DNA of 64,000 bases from Marinomonas mediterranea MMB-1 (GTDB lineage: Bacteria; Pseudomonadota; Gammaproteobacteria; Pseudomonadales; Marinomonadaceae), in contig NC_015276.1 in the NCBI RefSeq assembly GCF_000192865.1, forward strand, positions 3,410,001-3,474,000. Reading direction: 5' to 3'. Position 1 is the first letter of the stretch. Each line of letters opens with the position of its first letter. The notes beneath the pieces were generated by a model, which was not told where the DNA came from, did no database searches, and saw only the letters and a program-made list of their open reading frames with translations. A program made the position numbers and the translations under genes. Positions 7,846 to 15,619 of the stretch are shown here, one piece after another.

Positions 7846-10110
7846 ATGAGTACTCTCACAGTTACTAAACGTAACGGCGTAACCGAGAATATTGATCTGG
7901 AGAAGATCCATAAAGTAATTACATGGGCAGCGGAAGGCCTTGAAAATGTTTCAGTTTCCCAAGTAGAGTTAAAAGCTCAAATTCAGTTTTTCGAAGGCAT
8001 CCGGACAACCGACATCCACGAGACGCTCATCAAGTCTGCAGCGGACTTAATTTCAGAAAACACACCAGATTATCAATACTTAGCTGCTCGTCTAGCTATT
8101 TTCCACCTTCGTAAAAAAGCATTCGGTCAGTTTGAACCACCACGTCTGTACGAGCACGTTTGCAACCTCGTAGAACAAAACCGCTACGATGCACATATCC
8201 TAAATGATTACAGCAAAGAAGAGCTTGATCAGATTAATGAGTTTATCGACCACTCTCGTGATATGAACTTCTCTTACGCAGCAGTAAAGCAGCTGGAAGG
8301 TAAATACTTGGTTCAAAACCGAGTTACCGGTGAAATTTACGAAAGCCCTCAGTTTATCTATATCCTTGTTGCTGCTTGCTTATTTGCAAACTATGAAAAA
8401 GAAACACGCTTAGATCTAATCAAACGCTTCTACGACGCCGTTTCTCAATTTAAGTTATCGCTACCAACACCAATCATGTCTGGTATCCGCACACCAACTC
8501 GTCAGTTCAGTAGCTGCGTGCTTATCGAGTGTGGCGACTCTTTGGATTCCATTAATGCGACATCAAGCGCTGTTGTGAAATATGTCAGTCAACGCGCAGG
8601 TATTGGTATCAATGCCGGTGCAATTCGCGCTCTTGGCAGCCCTATTCGCGGTGGCGAAGCATTCCATACTGGTTGCATCCCATTCTACAAACACTTCCAA
8701 ACAGCCGTAAAAAGCTGTTCACAAGGCGGTGTACGAGGTGGTGCAGCAACCGTCTTTTACCCAATTTGGCACTTAGAAGTAGAAAGCTTGCTAGTGTTGA
8801 AGAATAACCGTGGTGTAGAAGAAAACCGCGTACGTCACCTTGACTACGGCGTACAGTTTAACCGCTTGATGTATCAACGCCTTATCAAAGGTGGCAACAT
8901 CACGCTGTTCAGCCCGTCCGATGTTCCCGGTTTGTACGATGCCTTCTTCGCAGACCAGGAAAAATTTGATCGCTTATACACCATGTACGAGCAAGACGAC
9001 TCTATTCGTAAATCAACAGTTAAAGCATCCGAACTGTTTACACTATTTGCGTCAGAGCGAGCTAGTACAGGCCGTATCTACTTACAGAATGTTGACCACT
9101 GTAATACTCATAGTCCATTCGATCCAAAAGTGGCGCCCGTCAAGCAAAGTAACTTATGTTTGGAAATCGCTCTGCCTACTAAGCCACTAGAAAATGTGTC
9201 TGATCCAGACGGCGAAATCGCACTGTGTACCTTATCTGCGTTTAACTTAGGTGCGCTTGAAAACCTTGATGAGTTGGAAGAGCTATCAGAACTTATTATC
9301 CGCGCTCTGGATGCTTTGCTTGATTATCAGAACTACCCTATCCCAGCAGCACAAAATGCGACTGAATTGCGTCGTACTCTGGGTGTCGGCGTGATCAACT
9401 ATGCCTACTACCTTGCGAAGAACGGTGTTCGTTACTCTGATGGCAGTGCAAATGAGCTTACGCACAAGACATTCGAAGCGATTCAGTACTTTTTGCTCAA
9501 AGCGTCGAATAAACTCTCGAAAGAGTTTGGCCCTTGTAAAGCCTTTAACGAAACGACTTACTCGAAAGGTATTCTACCTATTGATACCTATAAAGAAGAA
9601 GTCAACAAAATCGTCTCTTCTGAGCTTTACTATGACTGGGAAAGCCTACGTAAAGACATCGTTGAATACGGATTACGTAATTCAACATTGTCCGCTCTAA
9701 TGCCTTCTGAAACGTCTTCACAGATAAGTAATGCAACAAACGGTATTGAGCCTCCTCGTGGTTTCGTTTCCGTTAAAGCGAGTAAAGACGGTATTTTGAA
9801 ACAAGTGGTACCAGAATACGAACGCCTGAAAGATCAGTACGAATTGCTTTGGAGTATTCCTTCAAACGACGGCTACTTGCAACTCGTTGGTATCATGCAA
9901 AAGTTCGTAGACCAATCTATTTCTGCGAATACAAACTACGACCCTCAAAAGTTTGAGTCTCAGAAAGTCCCTATGAAGGTCATCCTAAAAGACTTATTAA
10001 CTGCCTATAAGTTAGGTGTCAAAACGCTGTACTATCACAACACACGTGATGGCGCGGAAGATAAGCAAGATGACATGGATGACTGTGCAAGCGGCGCATG
10101 TAAGATCTAA
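7846..10110 (+). CDS. nrdA: Ribonucleoside-diphosphate reductase class Ia, alpha subunit
   Basis: A 754-residue large subunit that reduces ribonucleoside diphosphates to deoxyribonucleotides in the cytoplasm. The N-terminal ATP-cone (residues 1-90, VTKRNGVTENIDLEKIHKVI) is the allosteric activity site. The barrel contains the active-site cysteine region (FSSCVLIECGDS), the radical-site segment (HSPFDPKVAPVKQSNLCLEI), and ALMPSETSSQISNATNGIEP. The C-terminus ends CASGACKI, the redox-active CxxxxC tail that receives electrons from thioredoxin or glutaredoxin. Length equals that of typical gammaproteobacterial NrdA. A tandem NrdR box precedes it, and two hairpins separate it from nrdB, so the stoichiometry may be set after transcription. 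Confidence 0.98.
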   Translation: MSTLTVTKRNGVTENIDLEKIHKVITWAAEGLENVSVSQVELKAQIQFFEGIRTTDIHETLIKSAADLISENTPDYQYLAARLAIFHLRKKAFGQFEPPRLYEHVCNLVEQNRYDAHILNDYSKEELDQINEFIDHSRDMNFSYAAVKQLEGKYLVQNRVTGEIYESPQFIYILVAACLFANYEKETRLDLIKRFYDAVSQFKLSLPTPIMSGIRTPTRQFSSCVLIECGDSLDSINATSSAVVKYVSQRAGIGINAGAIRALGSPIRGGEAFHTGCIPFYKHFQTAVKSCSQGGVRGGAATVFYPIWHLEVESLLVLKNNRGVEENRVRHLDYGVQFNRLMYQRLIKGGNITLFSPSDVPGLYDAFFADQEKFDRLYTMYEQDDSIRKSTVKASELFTLFASERASTGRIYLQNVDHCNTHSPFDPKVAPVKQSNLCLEIALPTKPLENVSDPDGEIALCTLSAFNLGALENLDELEELSELIIRALDALLDYQNYPIPAAQNATELRRTLGVGVINYAYYLAKNGVRYSDGSANELTHKTFEAIQYFLLKASNKLSKEFGPCKAFNETTYSKGILPIDTYKEEVNKIVSSELYYDWESLRKDIVEYGLRNSTLSALMPSETSSQISNATNGIEPPRGFVSVKASKDGILKQVVPEYERLKDQYELLWSIPSNDGYLQLVGIMQKFVDQSISANTNYDPQKFESQKVPMKVILKDLLTAYKLGVKTLYYHNTRDGAEDKQDDMDDCASGACKI

Positions 10111-10138
10111 ACGACTTAATTCGTGCCGTAACTGACGA

Positions 10139-10180
10139 AAACGTAACACAGCCTCATCCAATGTTTGTTGTGTTACGTTT
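10139..10180 (+). repeat. Inverted repeat after nrdA
   Basis: AAACGTAACACA and TGTGTTACGTTT form a perfect 12-base stem with an 18-base loop, 28 bases after the nrdA stop. No uridine tract follows, so it is more likely an mRNA stability or processing element than a terminator. Confidence 0.6.
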
Positions 10181-10203
10181 AACAAGAAATACCATTTTAT
10201 TAT

Positions 10204-10229
10204 AAGCATCCATTATAATGGATGCTTTT
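10204..10229 (+). terminator. Terminator-like palindrome between nrdA and nrdB
   Basis: AAGCATCCATTA is followed immediately by its reverse complement and then more T residues, giving a 24-base perfect palindrome running into TTTT. It would fold with a tight loop. It may partly terminate nrdA transcripts and so lower nrdB expression. Confidence 0.6.
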
Positions 10230-10248
10230 CTGTGAGCGCCGCTTCTAT

Positions 10249-10264
10249 TGTGTTAAAGATCACA
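10249..10264 (+). promoter_or_regulatory. CRP/Vfr-like site upstream of nrdB
   Basis: TGTGTTAAAGATCACA differs by one base from the CRP-family palindrome TGTGA-N6-TCACA and sits 43 bases before the nrdB start. A single-site match without other support is weak evidence. It would imply that nrdB has its own promoter. Confidence 0.3.
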
Positions 10265-10306
10265 TATAAGAAGCCGTTTCAAATGATCTGAGGACCTTAT
10301 TAAGCG

Positions 10307-11440
10307 ATGAGCTATTCAACTTTTAATCGCAAGCAATTCGACAGTTTAAAAGAACCCATGTTTTTAGGCGAAAACGTCAACGTAGCTCGCTATGACCAGC
10401 AAAAACATCCTATTTTTGAAAAGCTTATCGAGAAACAACTGTCTTTTTTCTGGCGTCCAGAAGAAGTTGATTTATCCAGTGATCGCAAAGATTTCTTAAA
10501 CCTTGCAGAGCACGAACAACATATTTTTTTGAGCAACCTAAAATACCAAACACTGCTTGATAGTGTCCAAGGCCGCTCTCCTAATGTTGCTCTACTCCCT
10601 ATCGTCTCTTTGCCAGAACTTGAAACTTGGATTGAGACTTGGTCTTTCAGTGAAACAATACACAGTCGCTCGTACACCCACATTATTCGAAATATCGTTA
10701 ATGACCCAACCGTTATTTTCGATGACATCATCGTCAATGAAGAAATTACAAAACGCGCCGACAGTGTTTCAAGATACTATGATGACTTAATCGAAAAAGT
10801 GAATCTATACAATACACTTGGATTAGGCGTACATAACGTGCCCGGTAAGGGCGAAGTTGATGTTTCGATGAAGGCTCTAAAAAAAGCTCTATACGTCACA
10901 TTAGCCTCCGTTAATGTATTGGAAGCGATTCGTTTCTACGTTAGCTTCGCGTGTAGCTTTGCATTCGCAGAAAGAACGCTTATGGAAGGCAATGCAAAAA
11001 TCATTAAGCTGATCGCGCGTGACGAAGCCTTGCACTTAACAGGCACGCAGCACATGTTAAACTTGATGACCTCTGGTAAAGATGATCCTGAGATGGCCAT
11101 CATTGCCCAAGAATGCCGTCAGGAAATCACTGATATCTTCATAGAAGCGGCACAGCAAGAAAAAGAATGGGCAAAATATTTGTTCAAAGATGGTTCTATG
11201 ATTGGTCTGAATGCAGAAATTTTAGGCCAATATGTCGAATACATTTCTAACGTGCGCATGCAAGCCGTTGGTCTTGAGCCTGCCTTTGAAACAAAATCGA
11301 ACCCTATCCCTTGGATTAATGCGTGGTTAGTAAGCGACAATGTTCAAGTGGCACCGCAAGAAGCTGAAATAAGCTCATACCTTGTAGGTCAAATAGATAA
11401 CGATCTCGACGATGCAGAATTCGACGACTTTGACCTCTAA
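10307..11440 (+). CDS. nrdB: Ribonucleoside-diphosphate reductase class Ia, beta subunit
   Basis: The 377-residue radical-generating small subunit, which houses the diiron-tyrosyl cofactor and forms a complex with NrdA. The helical ferritin-like core is recognisable: FFWRPEEVDLSSDRKDF near residue 46, the glutamate-rich segment SFSETIHSRSYTHIIRNI, and the second metal pair in IARDEALHLTGTQHML. The C-terminal tail ends DDAEFDDFDL, the acidic peptide that docks into NrdA. The length is normal. Its last 29 bases overlap the start of the ferredoxin gene, which is translationally coupled. Two hairpins separate it from nrdA. Confidence 0.98.
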   Translation: MSYSTFNRKQFDSLKEPMFLGENVNVARYDQQKHPIFEKLIEKQLSFFWRPEEVDLSSDRKDFLNLAEHEQHIFLSNLKYQTLLDSVQGRSPNVALLPIVSLPELETWIETWSFSETIHSRSYTHIIRNIVNDPTVIFDDIIVNEEITKRADSVSRYYDDLIEKVNLYNTLGLGVHNVPGKGEVDVSMKALKKALYVTLASVNVLEAIRFYVSFACSFAFAERTLMEGNAKIIKLIARDEALHLTGTQHMLNLMTSGKDDPEMAIIAQECRQEITDIFIEAAQQEKEWAKYLFKDGSMIGLNAEILGQYVEYISNVRMQAVGLEPAFETKSNPIPWINAWLVSDNVQVAPQEAEISSYLVGQIDNDLDDAEFDDFDL

Positions 11441-11714
11441 TCACGCTTCAAAAGACACGGTTCATCGAGTACTACTGGGCAAGAAGCAATTCTTAGTCAC
11501 GGAAGATGAACCTCTCTTACCTCAACTAGAACGAGCAGGACTGCATATTGAGTATCAATGTCGCGAAGGTTACTGCTCGTCTTGTTCTATACGATTACTT
11601 TGGGGGCAAATAGAATACCCTTTCGAACCGCTAGCATGGGTTCAAAGTGGCTTTTTATTAGCCTGCTGTGCCATCGTCAAAAGCGATATTGAGATCGCAT
11701 TTTTCAACGACTAA
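11412..11714 (+). CDS. yfaE: 2Fe-2S ferredoxin (YfaE-like) for NrdB cofactor maintenance
   Basis: A 100-residue plant-type [2Fe-2S] ferredoxin. The cluster ligands are visible in CREGYCSSC (three cysteines) and LLACCA (fourth cysteine). In E. coli the equivalent YfaE reduces the diiron site of NrdB so that the tyrosyl radical can be rebuilt, and the same nrdA-nrdB-ferredoxin order occurs here. The start ATG lies inside nrdB, so the first eight or so residues are read from the nrdB tail in another frame; a later non-ATG start cannot be excluded. Function is inferred from family and position with good confidence. Confidence 0.9.
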   Translation: MQNSTTLTSNHASKDTVHRVLLGKKQFLVTEDEPLLPQLERAGLHIEYQCREGYCSSCSIRLLWGQIEYPFEPLAWVQSGFLLACCAIVKSDIEIAFFND

Positions 11715-11742
11715 TAAACGGACAAACTATCCTTTAGCTGAC

Positions 11743-11809
11743 ACAGTACTATCTAACTAACACTGTGCTCTCGAGCTAATAAAACAGTACTCTCTAGCTA
11801 AAACAGTAC
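11743..11809. repeat. Degenerate 19-22 base tandem repeat
   Basis: ACAGTAC-like cores recur at 11743, 11762 (as ACTGTGC), 11784 and 11803. Three of the four are followed by a variant of CTCTCTAGCTAA, giving periods of 19, 22 and 19. The array fills the space between the ferredoxin stop and the convergent CDP-alcohol transferase gene. The period is not constant and no protein is encoded. Its role is unknown. Confidence 0.5.
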
Positions 11810-11834
11810 CCTTGAGAAGCAACGGCCGTTAGCA

Positions 11835-12440
11835 CTATTTTAACGTGCGGTAAGCCGCATAAATTCGAGTAACCGTCGTGAGCCAGCACATCAATCCAAA
11901 TGCCACTGCTATCTGAATAAAGTAATCGGGAAAAAGGCACATTAAAACAAAGCAAGCAATCGTCTCTGTGCCTTCTGTCAGACCACCAATAAAATAAAGC
12001 GATTTACGGCCGTATTCGAGTGTTTCAATGTGCCTCTTCTCCGCCATGATCGCAAACGCAAGGAAGCTTGCTCCCGTTCCCATGAAAGAGAAAATAAGAA
12101 ACGCGGAGGCTAAACCATTTATCTCTGGCTGAGCTAATGCAAACCCAAACACAACACCCGAATAAAATATAAAATCAAGCGTTATGTCTAAGTAGCCGCC
12201 TAGATCAGTAGGCTCGGTTATACGAGCAAGCTCGCCGTCAATACCATCGCAGATTCTGTTCAAAAGGATCGCAATAAGCGCCCAAACATAATGCTGCTGC
12301 CATAAAAGTGGGATGGCGCAGGCTCCGATTAAAAAACCCGCTATCGTCACGTAATTAGCGCTCACCCCAAAAGTATCCAACACCTTAGCAATCAGGTTTA
12401 ATGGTTTCTTGATAATAGGCAACAGTCTTGTGTCTAACAC
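11835..12440 (-). CDS. CDP-alcohol phosphatidyltransferase family membrane protein
   Basis: A 201-residue integral membrane enzyme with about six helices. The catalytic signature is complete: DGIDGELAR followed by G and two aspartates in LGGYLDITLD, matching D-G-x2-D-G-x2-A-R-x8-G-x3-D-x3-D. The family transfers a phosphoalcohol from a CDP carrier to an acceptor alcohol during phospholipid or compatible-solute synthesis. The acceptor here is unknown; it is not obviously PgsA or PssA. It stands alone and converges with the nrd operon. About 270 bases without a gene separate it from the divergent esterase. Confidence 0.85.
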   Translation of the reverse strand: MLDTRLLPIIKKPLNLIAKVLDTFGVSANYVTIAGFLIGACAIPLLWQQHYVWALIAILLNRICDGIDGELARITEPTDLGGYLDITLDFIFYSGVVFGFALAQPEINGLASAFLIFSFMGTGASFLAFAIMAEKRHIETLEYGRKSLYFIGGLTEGTETIACFVLMCLFPDYFIQIAVAFGLMCWLTTVTRIYAAYRTLK

Positions 12441-12716
12441 AGCAACATCCTGATCAATAAAAGGAGCAACAATACTCCAAATAGCTTAATCGCAGTCTCT
12501 AGACGAATCAATACAATCTGCTTTCTAGCTAACCTTTACTAACCTAGGCTTTCCTTTCTCATGTTACAAAAAAGAGTTTGATCAGCGACTGTAGCTCAAC
12601 GAGCTAGAAAGACAATCTAATATGCCAACCTTATGTAGAAAATTTCAAACAAGGAAATAGGATGAAGTGCTCGATTGCAGTACACTAAAAGACATGCAGT
12701 TTAGATAAGGTACACT

Positions 12717-13478
12717 ATGATCCACTCAAAGAAATACGGCGAAAATAAACCAGACTTGATCGTTCTTCACGGCTTATTTGGCAATGCCGACAACTGGCAT
12801 TCGATCGCACAATCTTGGTCAGAATTTTATACCGTCCATTGTCTAGATTTACCGAATCATGGAAAATCATCACCAATGGAAGCACTCAGTTACCCAAAAA
12901 TGGCGGATTCTATCGTCTCATGGATGACAGAATCTGATATAGATGAATGCTATTTGCTGGGACATTCTATGGGAGGAAAAGTAGCGATGCAGCTGGCATC
13001 GAACTACCCTGATAAGTTCAAAAAACTCATCGTGGTAGACATTGCACCTGTCGACTACCAACCGAGTCATTTAGAGATTTTTCAGGGACTTGCTGAAATA
13101 GATTCGCAGCGCCCAGCTTCTAGGAAAGCGGCTGACGATATTCTCGCAAAATTTGAAAGTAGTGTCGGAGTAAGGCAGTTTCTATTAAAAAACCTTAAAA
13201 AAGAGGAGTCGGGCTTCTCCATTGCACTTGCGCGTAAAAACATCGAAGAAGGCTATTCAACCATTCTAGTCAAACCCCGTTTGAGCGCGCCATACAACAA
13301 GCCAACGCTCTTTATAAAAGGGGCTAACTCAGACTATATACAACAAAAACACACGCAAGAAACTGTTGCCTTCTTCCCTGAAGCGAGTGTCAAGGTCATC
13401 CCTGATACTGGCCACTGGTTACACGCTGAAAAGCCTGTTCCTTTTACTAACCTAGTAAAACGTTTTCTTCAACATTAA
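12717..13478 (+). CDS. ybfF: Alpha/beta-hydrolase, YbfF-like esterase
   Basis: A 253-residue cytoplasmic serine hydrolase. Features: the oxyanion segment LHGLFGNADNW, the nucleophile elbow GHSMGGKVA (serine near residue 83), the acid in FIKGANSDYI, and the catalytic histidine in DTGHWLHAEKP. VVDIAPVDY is characteristic of the YbfF/ABHD11 group, which hydrolyses acyl-CoA or palmitoyl esters in vitro. The length is typical. The gene is monocistronic and converges with pheA. The natural substrate is unknown. Confidence 0.85.
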   Translation: MIHSKKYGENKPDLIVLHGLFGNADNWHSIAQSWSEFYTVHCLDLPNHGKSSPMEALSYPKMADSIVSWMTESDIDECYLLGHSMGGKVAMQLASNYPDKFKKLIVVDIAPVDYQPSHLEIFQGLAEIDSQRPASRKAADDILAKFESSVGVRQFLLKNLKKEESGFSIALARKNIEEGYSTILVKPRLSAPYNKPTLFIKGANSDYIQQKHTQETVAFFPEASVKVIPDTGHWLHAEKPVPFTNLVKRFLQH

Positions 13479-13514
13479 AAACGCTTTTTTAAAACACCAG
13501 AGTAAGGGTATCGC

Positions 13515-14402
13515 TTAAGCTTTATCCTTACGGTACGAGTCTGCTTCATAGGTACCAAGGATACGAATTTCTTCAGAGAAAAACATCAGCTCTTCCAGTG
13601 CCGCCTGCATCTTCGACTCTTGAAAATGCGCTTCTACATCTACATAGAACTGTGTCGCCGTAAAATGCCCATTCACCATGTAACTTTCAAGTTTCAGCAT
13701 ATTGATACCGCGTGTGGCAAAGCCGCCCATGGCTTTATATAGCGCCGCTGGTATGTTCCTTACCCGAAACATAAACGAGGTTATATACGTTTTATCTAAC
13801 TCAAATTCTGGCTGTTTTTGCTGGCGTGAAAAAACCAAGAATCGGGTTGTATTTCCAGCAACATCGTTAAAATGAGACTTTGCTATTTGTAATCCGTAAA
13901 GCTCCGCTGCAAGCTCAGATGAAATCACAGCCAATGTATCATCGTCATTTTCAGACAAGTGCTTTGCTGCTCCTGCCGTATCGTACATAGCGACGTTTAC
14001 AGCACCCAATGCTTTGATATTACTATCACATTGCGCCAATGCTTGAGGATGACTTCCTACTCTCTTGATATGCGCGGTTGTTGAGCTCTCTCTTATAAGT
14101 AAGCAATGGTTTACAGGTTCAAAGTGCTCTTTTACCACATATAACTCTGTGCGCTTAAGCTCTCGATATATTTCCTCTACTCGACCTGCCGTCGAATTTT
14201 CAACCGGGATCATTGCGTAATAAGCGTCGCCATTTTCAACCATCGTTAGCGCATCTGAAAACGTCGCACAGTGTACAGCCGTCCAGTCAGGAAAAGAGTG
14301 TTTGCATGCTAAATGAGAATACGCCCCCGGCTCCCCTTGGTAAGCAACAATGTTTGCGGCAGACGGATCAAATTTATAGGTAGATACAGAATGGTCAGAC
14401 AT
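13515..14402 (-). CDS. pheA: Prephenate dehydratase
   Basis: A roughly 295-residue enzyme that converts prephenate to phenylpyruvate in phenylalanine synthesis. The periplasmic-binding-like catalytic fold opens with VAYQGEPGAYSHLAC and includes MIPVENSTAGRV and NTTRFLVFSRQ (the conserved T-T-R-F). The C-terminal ACT domain (TSFMFRVRNIPAALYKAMGGF, then MLKLES) binds phenylalanine for feedback inhibition. There is no chorismate mutase domain, so it is the monofunctional type. The frame is open 47 codons further back to 14543, but that stretch is a triplicated 21-base repeat, and the ATG at 14402 gives the family length. Confidence 0.93.
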   Translation of the reverse strand: MSDHSVSTYKFDPSAANIVAYQGEPGAYSHLACKHSFPDWTAVHCATFSDALTMVENGDAYYAMIPVENSTAGRVEEIYRELKRTELYVVKEHFEPVNHCLLIRESSTTAHIKRVGSHPQALAQCDSNIKALGAVNVAMYDTAGAAKHLSENDDDTLAVISSELAAELYGLQIAKSHFNDVAGNTTRFLVFSRQQKQPEFELDKTYITSFMFRVRNIPAALYKAMGGFATRGINMLKLESYMVNGHFTATQFYVDVEAHFQESKMQAALEELMFFSEEIRILGTYEADSYRKDKA

Positions 14403-14424
14403 AAATTTTTTCAAAATACTCTCT

Positions 14425-14487
14425 ATTCTATGGAACGGTAGGCCTATTCTATGAAACGGTAAGTCCATTCGATGAAATGATAAGAAG
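14425..14487. repeat. 21-base tandem repeat, three copies
   Basis: Three adjacent 21-base units begin ATTCTATGGAACGGTAGG, ATTCTATGAAACGGTAAG and ATTCGATGAAATGATAAG. They lie in the divergent leader between pheA and yidD. Because 21 is a multiple of three, they keep pheA's frame open upstream and would encode a repeated FHRIGLP-like peptide if read. Function unknown; possibly a promoter-spacing element or recent slippage. Confidence 0.75.
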
Positions 14488-14542
14488 GTGTTACGATACA
14501 TCAGAAATGCTCGCCTGTCGGCTAACAAAACGATCAAATACA

Positions 14543-14776
14543 ATGAAAATACTATTTATTTACCTAGTCAAAGGCTATCAATACTTTATTAGTCCATTGC
14601 TGGGGAGCAACTGTCGATTCTACCCTAGCTGTTCACAATATATGATTGAAGCCATTGAAGAGCATGGCGTTTTAAAGGGGGTTTGGCTCGGAATGAAAAG
14701 GCTCGGTCGCTGTCACCCGGGCTGTGACGGTGGTCTGGACCCGGTACCAAAAAACGAAAAGAAACAAAACTCGTAG
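14543..14776 (+). CDS. yidD: Membrane protein insertion efficiency factor YidD
   Basis: A 77-residue membrane-associated protein that helps YidC insert inner-membrane proteins. The signature is complete: YLVKGYQYFISPLLGSNCRF, YPSCSQYMIEAI, and the C-terminal GRCHPGCDGGLDPVP. The frame opens 22 codons earlier, but MKILFIY at 14543 is the usual family start. In most gammaproteobacteria yidD sits between rnpA and yidC near the origin; here it is alone between pheA and a response-regulator gene. It is either relocated or a second copy. Confidence 0.93.
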   Translation: MKILFIYLVKGYQYFISPLLGSNCRFYPSCSQYMIEAIEEHGVLKGVWLGMKRLGRCHPGCDGGLDPVPKNEKKQNS

Positions 14777-14791
14777 TCAGAGAGCACATCC

Positions 14792-15427
14792 TTACGTTCG
14801 ACTTAGTTCCAGATCACTTGCTATCAATACCGCCTGAGTTCGGTTGTTGACCCCAAGCTTACGGAAAATAGCGGTAATGTGTGCCTTAATTGTTGCTTCA
14901 GAGATATTCAACTCATAAGCAATTTGTTTGTTCAACATCCCCTCATGCAAGTAGCACAGCACTTTAAACTGTTGAGGTGTCAGCTCAGCTACTTTTTTCT
15001 GCATGTCCAAATTAACGTCGTTTTGGTTTTCTAGAACCGCATTTTTAGGAATCCAAATATCACCCTCTAATATTGAATTTATAGCGGACGCGTACTGAAA
15101 CGGTTCACTGGTTTTCGGAATAAAGCCTAATGCACCAGACTCAATAACAGTTGAGATGATTTTGTTGTCTTCTGAGCCAGAAATAACGGCAACGGGAACG
15201 TCAGGAAAATCCGTACGAATACGTATCAAGCCATATAACTTGCCACACCCCGGCATGTTTAAATCCAACAACAGTAAATCCAGGTCAGAATGTTGTTGCA
15301 GCATCTCAATCGTTGAGTCTAGGTCATCCGACTCATGGATACAGACATCGTTGAATTCTTGCTTCAGGGCACCAATTAAAGCGCTGCGAAATAAGGGATG
15401 GTCATCCGCTATGGCCAGAGTAATCAC
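14792..15427 (-). CDS. crbR: LuxR/NarL-family response regulator, CrbR/ErdR-like
   Basis: A 211-residue two-component regulator. The receiver domain has the acidic pocket DDH at the N-terminus, phosphoacceptor D55 (LLLLDLNMPG), and the SGS and PKTSEPF switch residues. Residues 145-205 form a LuxR-type helix-turn-helix (LTPQQFKVLCYL, NKQIAYELNISEATIKAHI). Sequence and position next to acs match CrbR of Vibrio and ErdR of Pseudomonas, which activate acetyl-CoA synthetase. The likely partner kinase is at 50777-54235. The gene lies downstream of acs behind a hairpin, so it may be expressed partly by read-through. Assignment is by family and neighbour. Confidence 0.82.
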   Translation of the reverse strand: MITLAIADDHPLFRSALIGALKQEFNDVCIHESDDLDSTIEMLQQHSDLDLLLLDLNMPGCGKLYGLIRIRTDFPDVPVAVISGSEDNKIISTVIESGALGFIPKTSEPFQYASAINSILEGDIWIPKNAVLENQNDVNLDMQKKVAELTPQQFKVLCYLHEGMLNKQIAYELNISEATIKAHITAIFRKLGVNNRTQAVLIASDLELSRT

Positions 15428-15492
15428 GGTAAGTCCTTCTCATCATTATTGAGTAAAGACATAGAAGAATCTATTGAACACCAAAAGACAAG

Positions 15493-15535
15493 AGAGCCTT
15501 CCACATCATACTTTTTTGTTAGTGTGGAAGACTCT
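15493..15535 (-). terminator. Hairpin between acs and crbR
   Basis: AGAG-C-CTTCCACA pairs with TGTGGAAG-A-CTCT across a 17-base loop (12 pairs, one mismatch). On the minus strand it follows the acs stop by 85 bases and is trailed by a T-rich stretch. It likely terminates or attenuates acs transcripts before crbR. Confidence 0.6.
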
Positions 15536-15619
15536 ACTAAGAGAAAAGTAAAAAAGCCAGTCACGCAAACGTAAAGTCAACAGAAGCAATACGCCAACGC
15601 TAACGACAACAAGCCGAAT

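Noticed and set aside
11743..11809. CRISPR array
   Set aside because: Units are only about 19-22 bases, degenerate and lack spacers of constant length; no cas genes are present.
14403..14543. 47-codon N-terminal extension of pheA
   Set aside because: It consists of a three-unit 21-base repeat, encodes an FHRIGLP-like repetitive peptide and makes the protein longer than the family. The ATG at 14402 is preferred.
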